Assembly: GCA_905116865.2 (NCBI GenBank)
Contig: CAJHNH020002424.1
Coordinates: forward strand, 611,501-675,500
Origin: Candidula unifasciata
Lineage: Eukaryota; Mollusca; Gastropoda; Stylommatophora; Geomitridae
Length of the DNA stretch: 64,000 nt
Reading direction: 5' to 3'
Below are positions 24,401-33,400 of this stretch, in pieces (position 1 is the first letter of the stretch; each line of letters starts with the position of its first letter). Made by a program: the position numbers and the translations under genes. The notes below the pieces were generated by a model, which was given only the letters and a program-made list of their open reading frames with translations, made no database searches and had not been told where the DNA came from.

Positions 24401-27400
24401 ACTTATCTTCATGGTGACAGTGTGTTCTACAGATTTATCTTCATGATGACAGTGTGTTCTACAAACTTATCTTCATGATGACAGTGTATTCTACAAACTT
24501 ATCTTCATGATGGCAGTGTGCTTTTTTACAATCTTATCTCCATGATGACAGTGTATTCTACAAGCTTATCTCCATGATGGCAGTGTATTCTACAAACTTA
24601 TCTCCATGATGGCAGTGTATTCTACAAACTTATCTCCATGATGACAGTGTATTCTACAAACTTATCTCCATGATGACAGTGTATTCTACAAACTTATCTT
24701 CATGATGGCAGTGTATTCTACAAACTTATCTCCATGATGACAGTGTATTCTACAAACTTATCTTCATGATGGCAGTGTATTCTACAAACTTATCTTCATG
24801 ATGACAGTGTGTTCTGCAAACTTATTTTAATGATGACAGGGTGTTCTATAAACTTATGTTTATGATGGCAGTGTGCTCTACAAACTTATCTTCATGATGA
24901 CAGTGTGTTCTACAAACTTATCTTCATGATGAAAGGGTGTTCTATAAACTTATGTTTATGATGACAGTGTGCTCTACAAACTTATCTTCATGATGGCAGT
25001 GTGCTCTACAAACTTATCTTCATGATGGCAGTGTGCTCTACAAACTTATCTTCATGATGGCAGTGTGCTCTACAAACTTATCTTCATGATGACAGTGTGC
25101 TCTACAAACTTATCTTCATTTTATGCATGTTCTATGTGGATAGATTCAAATCAATTGTTTTGTTTTTACTTTACATAGTTTTTTTTTTTTTTTTTTTCTA
25201 ATTAAAAAAAAAAGATGTAAAAGCTTAACAATTGTTAACTCTTGTGAATTTACACTTTTGGTTTTCCAGACTTGTTTTACCTGAAGTGGATGCAGACTCA
25301 GTGACACCACCTCCACCTTTAGCTAGAGTGGGTACAGAATGGAAGCAAATGAAGTTAGCTTTTTCTTTCAAGTTTGATGGGGATTATTTTGTTAAGAGCA
25401 TTATTTTAACAGACAATGAAACATGTCTGTTGTCAACCAAGGTAATTTGATGCTTATTGTTTCTTGAACTTATATACTGTTAATTAAATCAAGGACTTTA
25501 TGTCACATGAATAGACTAACATGCCAGTAACATATAGTCTACTTTTTCTATATTATCATTGCCCATTAATATATAGTGGGGTATTTTTGTTGTTGTTGGG
25601 TGTAATAAATTATGTTGAATTAATAATCGACATTACAGCACTCAGGACACTCCTATAAGTGCTCACTCCCCATCTTCAGCAGCAAGTGAAGAGTTCCTGT
25701 TCCGATGGTACCATATCAATATGGTAGCCATCTGATTGTATATCCATCTTATCATTTCCTTAGACCGTAATGATCTATCTGCGCATCCGCACTGTTTACT
25801 CGTTCCCAAAGGGCCCTCACAATATCTGACTTGTCATACATCAATTCACCACCAAGTGGTGCAGAGCCAGCCAGTCTATCTGCCTGCTCATTTCCCAACA
25901 CATCGGCATAACCTGGAGAAAATATGCAAAGGATGCTAACTACCCAAGACCTCTAAAAATATGCTTGCCGCTCTGCACAAAGCATGCCTGTTTTCACCTT
26001 TCTCAGCATGCTCTGTGAGTCAGTTACATAGACGGCATGTGTGTACAGCTGATTTTCAAGCCAGTGGAAGGCAGCAGAGACTGCCTCCACCTTCATTCTC
26101 AAACTAGACGTGATAACATATGCAAGGCTTTGCTGCACTAGGCGACATCTATTTATTTTTGCTATGAAACCCCATACACTTCATCTACCCCTTGTAATAA
26201 ATTAATGGCTAACAAATAAATTACTTTTTCTTTGAGATAACTTCATAGACAGAAATCAGGATTCAGATATGGAATCAGGAGTTAGATATGGAACCAGGGT
26301 TCAGATATTGAATCAGGAGTTAGATATGGAATCAAGGTTCAGATATATATGTAACACAATGACTACTAGTGATTATGTGCTTGTTGGGTCAGAATTATTT
26401 ATCCTTGATAACAAAATGTCTCAATTTGTCTTAACAGTGTGATCAGGAATTTCTTCAATTGTTAATCCATACAGTTTTAAAAATCTAGGAAATTAATGTG
26501 GGTCCACATTTATTTAAAGCACTGGATCTTACTTTTTTTTGCCAGTAACCATAATAATATTTTAGGAGGCAAGATGTCTTGGCTTTGTCTTTCCCAATAC
26601 TAAGTACTTGTCCCTTGCTCATTCATGATAATTGTTTCACCTTCTGTTAGAAGATATGAAAACAATCTTTTCATTTTTACGAAACTTGAATTTGTGATCT
26701 TATCTAGAGCCTTACAGGACGTTCACAGTACGATTCCATTGTACAGTATCACTACAACAGTCAAAAAAACAGAGCAGAATCTAAGGTCTATGATACTGAG
26801 CCAGGTAAATTGTATTTTCTTCTCAGACCATGATGATATCATTTGTAAACTAGTTTCTATGATATTTCTTTCTTCTTCTTCTTTGCGTTGACCAGCTGAA
26901 ACTCTGACGGAAAGTTTTGGTTGTTCGTCCACCTCCAGACTTTAGTCTTATTCCAGTCATGTTGCACGCACATCTGTTTTAGATATCTGACTTATTTGTA
27001 TGCAGATTGTTGGCTTCTTGCCGCTCAGGCCAACATATTCTGACTTGTAAGGAAGCTCCTAATTAGTTGACTCCTACAACAGGCTTGTTGGTTAGGCAGT
27101 AGGTCTATTCTGGTTTTCCTGACAGTGGGTCCCCAGAACTCACTTCGGGAGGATACATTAACAGTGGATACTGCAGAATGTGAAACAACTGATGAATGGA
27201 ATTCATTGTTATTTTTTTTGTATTCAGAACTCGGCGTCTGTGGCTTAGGCATTGTGAACGCATTTCATAATGGCGATCCCACCTGCAGGCAGTTTGGCAG
27301 AAGACTGCCATACGTTGGTTCTGACGGCAGTGTCAAGAGCCAATCATTCAGGAAGCAGTTGCAAACAACTAAATGTCCAGTTGCCTAGTGAAATCACAAA

Positions 27401-30400
27401 ATGCTGAGTTTGGGTCTGCAACGTCCTGTAAAGGACACGCAGCTTGATTTGATTTGATTTGGTTCAAGAACCGACATCACAGCACTCGGGGCATTCCCAT
27501 AAGCGCCCCGCCCTCATCTTCAGCAGCCAGCGAAGAGTTCCGATGCTAATGGTGCCAGTAGCTTTCTGATTGAATGTCCATCTTGCCTTTCCTCTGAGCC
27601 TCAAGCCTCTTTTGAAGCAGAAGCTCGAAGGACACGCAGCTAACAATTCCAAACCCATCACAGGCAGTTCTTGTATAGTGTTTATCTGAAATAGTTGACT
27701 AACTTTGATATAAGCAGTGTATCTTGAGTCTGCGATTTAGTTGACTGACTAACATTTTGAGTCATTGACTTAGTTCATAAACTGATGCAGGCAATCAGGA
27801 TTGAGTCACTGGCTGTGTTTATCTCTTTTTTGCAATTGTTATCTTACATATTATTTGCCTGCTGTTCTGTTGTCAACTAACAAAACAGTAATCTAACACT
27901 GGTCACAAACATCTCCTAGTTCTCCCAATACCTGATATCATGCCACCCTGCTTGTAAAGCCTTTTCTGTATGTAGCCTTAATTTACACACACAGGAACCA
28001 TCACTGTGTAGCAGCTAGATACTTGCCTGTGGATTCAAAAGTCATGGGTTTAAATCCAAACTGAGCTACTTTTTTTTATGACCTTGGCTCCTAGGTGGGG
28101 AAGTAGCACAAACGGCCAGTGTAATGTTAACCACATCACCTGCCGAATGCTAATTGTTCAGTAAAATATAGGTCTGGCACTACATGCCCAATACGCCTGA
28201 AGGTGTGAAAAAAAATTTATTTTATTTTAATTTAAATATACACACATTTTTTGTTTTCATTTGTATATGATTGGATTTTATTTATTGATTCTGCTTTGTA
28301 TCACATAATTAAAATAAGTGGCTATGGTGTATATCATTGGGTTCATATACTTAATGCTCTACGAGAAGTAAGACATTTGCAAAAACCAAGTGATGACTGT
28401 GAATCTGCAACCATGACCAGACAGCAAGAACAGCTTGTTAAAAGGGGTGTACCCAGATAGAGCACTATGCAGGAAAACAAAGAAGAATAAGCAACTAACA
28501 CAGAACTGGTGTCTTTAACCGCAGCTACACGCTGCTTGATTTATTGAGGAGAGGATCCGAGCACTTATGGACTGAATGGTTCGATGTGAAGTGAGGATAA
28601 TCTGTCGACTAACTTACTAACCAATTGGATTCATGCATATAGTGTTTTTTTTTTTTTAATTCTTTAGCAACTAATTTTCTTGAATTCTGTTCACTGTTAC
28701 TTTTATGTATTATTCAAGAGATGCCATTAACCATTTCAGGGGACTACTTTATTAGTCAGCTGCACAGTGGAGAGATCATAGCCTCATATTCAAGTCCAAA
28801 AAGGAACCAACGAGGTGTAGCTAGCAATGCTTTGAAATATTGCAACCAGTTGCCTCAGCGCAGCAGTGATCTTATGCAAATGCATTTCATCAAAAAATTT
28901 CACTTTCCTCCATATAGTATAGCAACAACAAAGGAAAACAACATCCTGTTGTGTGTCAATGCTGATGAAAAGAAGGTAACTATGTAAAAATTGCTTTTGT
29001 ATAAACCTAATTAACTCAAACCCGGACAGATATTTCTGTAACTACCTGGAAAGCTAAATTAGTCAACAAATGCCTGCAGAAATCAGATGTATTGGCTGAA
29101 AGATGCAAATATAGCGGCCATGCTGTAAACCAGCAAAATGCAATTACAACTTCGGATGAACGCAGTTCATGAAGTAGTTGTAAATTGAACATCTTCTTCT
29201 TCTTCTTCTTCTTCTTTGTGTTCGGTTTTGAATGCTCAGATCAGATCATCAGGTGGGTTGCCTCTATGAACTCGCATGTTGGTAGCAGTTCCTTCATGGT
29301 TTCCCATAGCTTGATCTTCACACTTTATTCTTGAGGCCAGGTGTCTTTTCGAAGTTGTGTATAGAGTGGAAAGGCCTTCTACACCGATTCCCGCTGCCTT
29401 GTTAGAACGGAATCTGGTAACTCTGATTGGTTCCCAGTAGAAACAGGCGTGAAACAAGGATGTGTCTTGTCACCGATGCTTTTCGGAATAGCACTCGATT
29501 GGGTCATGCGCAAATGCACACAGGACACACATCTAGGCATCAAATGGGTCGACAAAGTTCTCGAAGATCTTGACTTTGCTGACGACCTAGCACTCCTGAG
29601 CACAACACATCTAGAAGCTCAGGAAAAAATGGACCGCCTCCAGAATATTTCAAGCCAAATCGGCCTTCAGGTCAACGCAGCCAAAACGAAAATCATCGAT
29701 CTTACCAACGAGTCGAAAGACATCAAACTAAAGGATATTGTTCTTGAAAAAATCACCAGCTTCACATACTTAGGGAGCAAGATAACCTCTGCGGGAGATA
29801 CAACATCAGAAATAACGACTCGAATCGCGTTAGCATCAAGTGCCTTTAACAAACTGTCAAACATTTGGAAGTCAAGATCACTCAGCAACAACACGAAACT
29901 TAAGGTCTTCAATTCCTGTGTGATCCCAGTGCTAACTTATGGTTGTGAGAGTTGGAAATCATCAGTATCAATCGATAAGAAACTAGTCGCTTTCGAGAAT
30001 AGATGCCTCCGAAAGCTATTGAATGTTCACTGGTCGGACTTTAGGTCAAATACATCTATAAGACATGAAACAAAACAAAAATATGTGTCTGATTTTATTA
30101 GAATGCGTCGCTGGAATTACATCGGTCACGTACTCAGAATGGACATACAGAGACTTCCCCACCAAGCCTTCATATGGTCACCAGAGGGTAAAAGAAAACA
30201 GGGAAGACCAAAAGAAACTCTCCGTAGAACCATCACAAGGGAGAGCTCAACCATAGGTCTCAGTCGCACTCAAGACCTACATCAAGTGGCAACGAACCGA
30301 CAGACGTGGAAAGCTATGACCTCTGCCCTATGCGCCATCTTTGGCACAAGAGGAATAACTAACTAACTAATATAGAGTGGGTAGGTCTGCGGAATGTGCT

Positions 30401-33400
30401 CAGGTGTTTGTGGTCCTGTTTGACAGGCACACTGTGGGGACTGTACAATCTTTATTTTATGCCTTTGGTAGTTGAGCCTGCAGTGTCCTGTTCGTAGACG
30501 GAAAATTGTTGTATTTTGCTTTCTGTTAAATTTGCTGATGGGGTCTTGTGGATGTTTACTGTTAGTTTCTTCTCTCCACAATCCCTTGTATTTTCCTTTG
30601 ATAAGTGTTCTGATTTCTGGTAATGACAATAGATTGGTGTGTTATATACAGACTGTAGCTGCAATGATTTCAGTCTAGCTTAGTCACTGTATTTTTTATT
30701 TGTTTGGAGCACTTTACTTCTCTTACACCCTAAATACTGTAGCAATGGAACATTCTGTGTGTGGACTCACCAGAACTGCTAGATTCCCTAACAGCTGATC
30801 GCTCAGCTGCGGCTGGTTTGGCCACAGAAAGACGCATTTTGCAACCTCTGCTTGTGGTTAGAACATTGGTATCTATGGCATTGAACATAAAATTACAAAA
30901 TGCACTGTCTGGAAATTTTTCGAGCAGTGAATGAGATCAGTTTGCGACCATGTCTGGGCGAATAAAGACTACTATAAAAAGAAAAAAATTAGAGTAACCT
31001 TCCCTCAATACTTTAATGGTAGTTCCGAACATTAAAAACGCATACGAAGCCGTGTGTGAATCAATATATACGGGATCCACGATCGACACTGACAGTGTTG
31101 TTTGGGCAAATGGAAACTTCTCAATTAACACTCACAGTGTTGCTCAGGCCTCAGAGAGTTAAAAAATAGATAGGCCAAATTTTGAACTGCCAGTGGATTA
31201 CACGATTTTTAAAAATTCCTATTGCTATTAATTCTTTTTAATGTTTGTCTTTTCCTCAGGAACAGACGGATTAATGTAGAGTATTGGAGTTCCACTGTAT
31301 TTGATAGTGGAGTTCCACTGTATTTGATAGTGGAGTTCCACTGTATTTGATAGTGGAGTTCCACTGTATTTGATAGTGGAGTTCCACTGTATTTGATAAT
31401 TATGTACTATAACACTCACCTATAAAATCTGCATGCTGGATTCAGATGTTATTATTTCTATTCTTCACATTAACCAACTGTAACTGTGGTGAAAAGTTTG
31501 GGGTATTTATCCACCTCAGACTTTAGTCTTGTTTCAGAACCTGATCTGGCTTATTTTTATGCAGACTCTTGGTTCCTTGCCTCCCAGGCAGATGTACTCA
31601 GATTTCGAAGGATATCCCCACTTAGTATACTCCTGCGATATGCTTGTTGGGAAGGCAGTGGATCCATTCTTGCTTTACCGACAGTGGGTCCCCGAAACCC
31701 ACATGGTGAGGATACAGATATTGAAACTGTTCTCTTTTCTCATCTTTAGGGATTGAGTTACCTGATCTTGATGAATTTACTTGGCAAAGAGCTGAAAAGC
31801 ACTGTGAAACAGCAGGGGGCAAATATGCTCAGTCCAAAGTAAGTACAAATATAAAAAGTCTGAATCTATCAGTGAACAAACCCAAGGTTTGTGCTGCATG
31901 TACCATGTAGCTCATATAATAGTTGTTCAAATCCTCTGATATTTCAGGCGAAAAAGGGCGAAGAGGGAAAGAAGAATACAGCCTATAAAACCTGCTATAA
32001 ATACATGTAGCCTCAAAAACATTCTGCCATTGGGATATAAAGTGTCAGGCCTTCACATATTTTCAGCCACAGGATATGATGATGATATGGGGTTGTCTAG
32101 TCCCCTCCCTCATGACCTTCCTAGACAATTTCCGTAAAATTATGGAAATTGTTTCGTACCGATTTGTATGAGGCTGAGTTGAAAAAACAAATGCTGCCAC
32201 TTCTGTTGTTGTTTAGTTAAAAAGATTATTCTGTTTGACCTTGAAGAAGGTTATAATTTGGGTAATTAATTATGTGAAGATTTTTGTCATAAAGAGATAA
32301 CTGTTCATTTCATGGTACAATTTTCTTTTTTTCTCTTCAAATAATCTTTTTCATATATATTTTACAATTGTTTGGTTTTAGTGCTTTTTTTTTTTTTAAA
32401 GAATCTTTTTTTTTTTTTAATGAACTTACTTATGTGTATAAGTTTCTAAATGTTTGTCATTCTTTGTTTATTTAATTGCTTTTTTAAACTTTCATAGTTT
32501 TTTTTTTCTAAAAAGAATAGTTATTCATTGTTTTAAAATAATTTATAAGTTGTATACATAGGACTTGATTCATCATTGTATTTTCATGAGTAAAGGAGAC
32601 GTACTGGGTTTAAGATGTTCCATATGACTTCATGGTATCTGCGGAATGCAGATTCTTTGAGGATAATTCCTAACACTAGTAAACCCATCTTTAGGTTTAC
32701 CCAAAGATAGCGTTGTGGGTATACTTGCGTGTATATGTGTTTTTATGTATAAATATATTACATTGTTTATGTATACTAAAAGCGGGTAGATAATGAATCC
32801 GTCTGCCTCAGCAGATATTTAAGAAAAAATGTGGATATTATATCAAAACCATTTAGACTTATCCGTCAGTCATTATTTTTTGTCCTGTCGAAAAAAAATT
32901 GTGTATTGTATGTTAACCTTTTAGACTTATTTGTGACTGACTGACACGGTAATTTGTATCCTGTTCACAGTTTTGTTGCAGTTAGCAACAGTGGAGAAAT
33001 ATGTGTGTATTGTATGCTATCCATATAGACTTGTCTGTGACTCATTATTGTTGTCCTGTTCACAGTTTTGTTGCAGTTAGCAACAGTGGAGAAATATGTG
33101 TGTCTGACACAGAGGGCAGCAGTATTGCTATTTTGGATGAGAATCTAACAGTCAAAGAAAGGTAACTACAAATAATTTGATTTCTGGCAGTCATATAATT
33201 TTTGTGTTTGATCCAGCTGCTTCTGAGCTTCAGACGATGACTCTGGTGAGTGTTCTTCAGCTGTTGTGTATATCTGGTGTTTGTTCTACCCTGGGAGAAA
33301 ACCAGAAAAAGTCTGCCCTAGCACTATACAGTATAAGAATCTGTTCTTCCAACAGCAATAAGATACCCCTTGCATAGACTCAGACCTATTGATATTGTAT

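Noticed and set aside
23795..25117. CRISPR-like regular array
   Set aside because: Units are contiguous with no unique spacers, in a eukaryotic intron. It is a tandem minisatellite.
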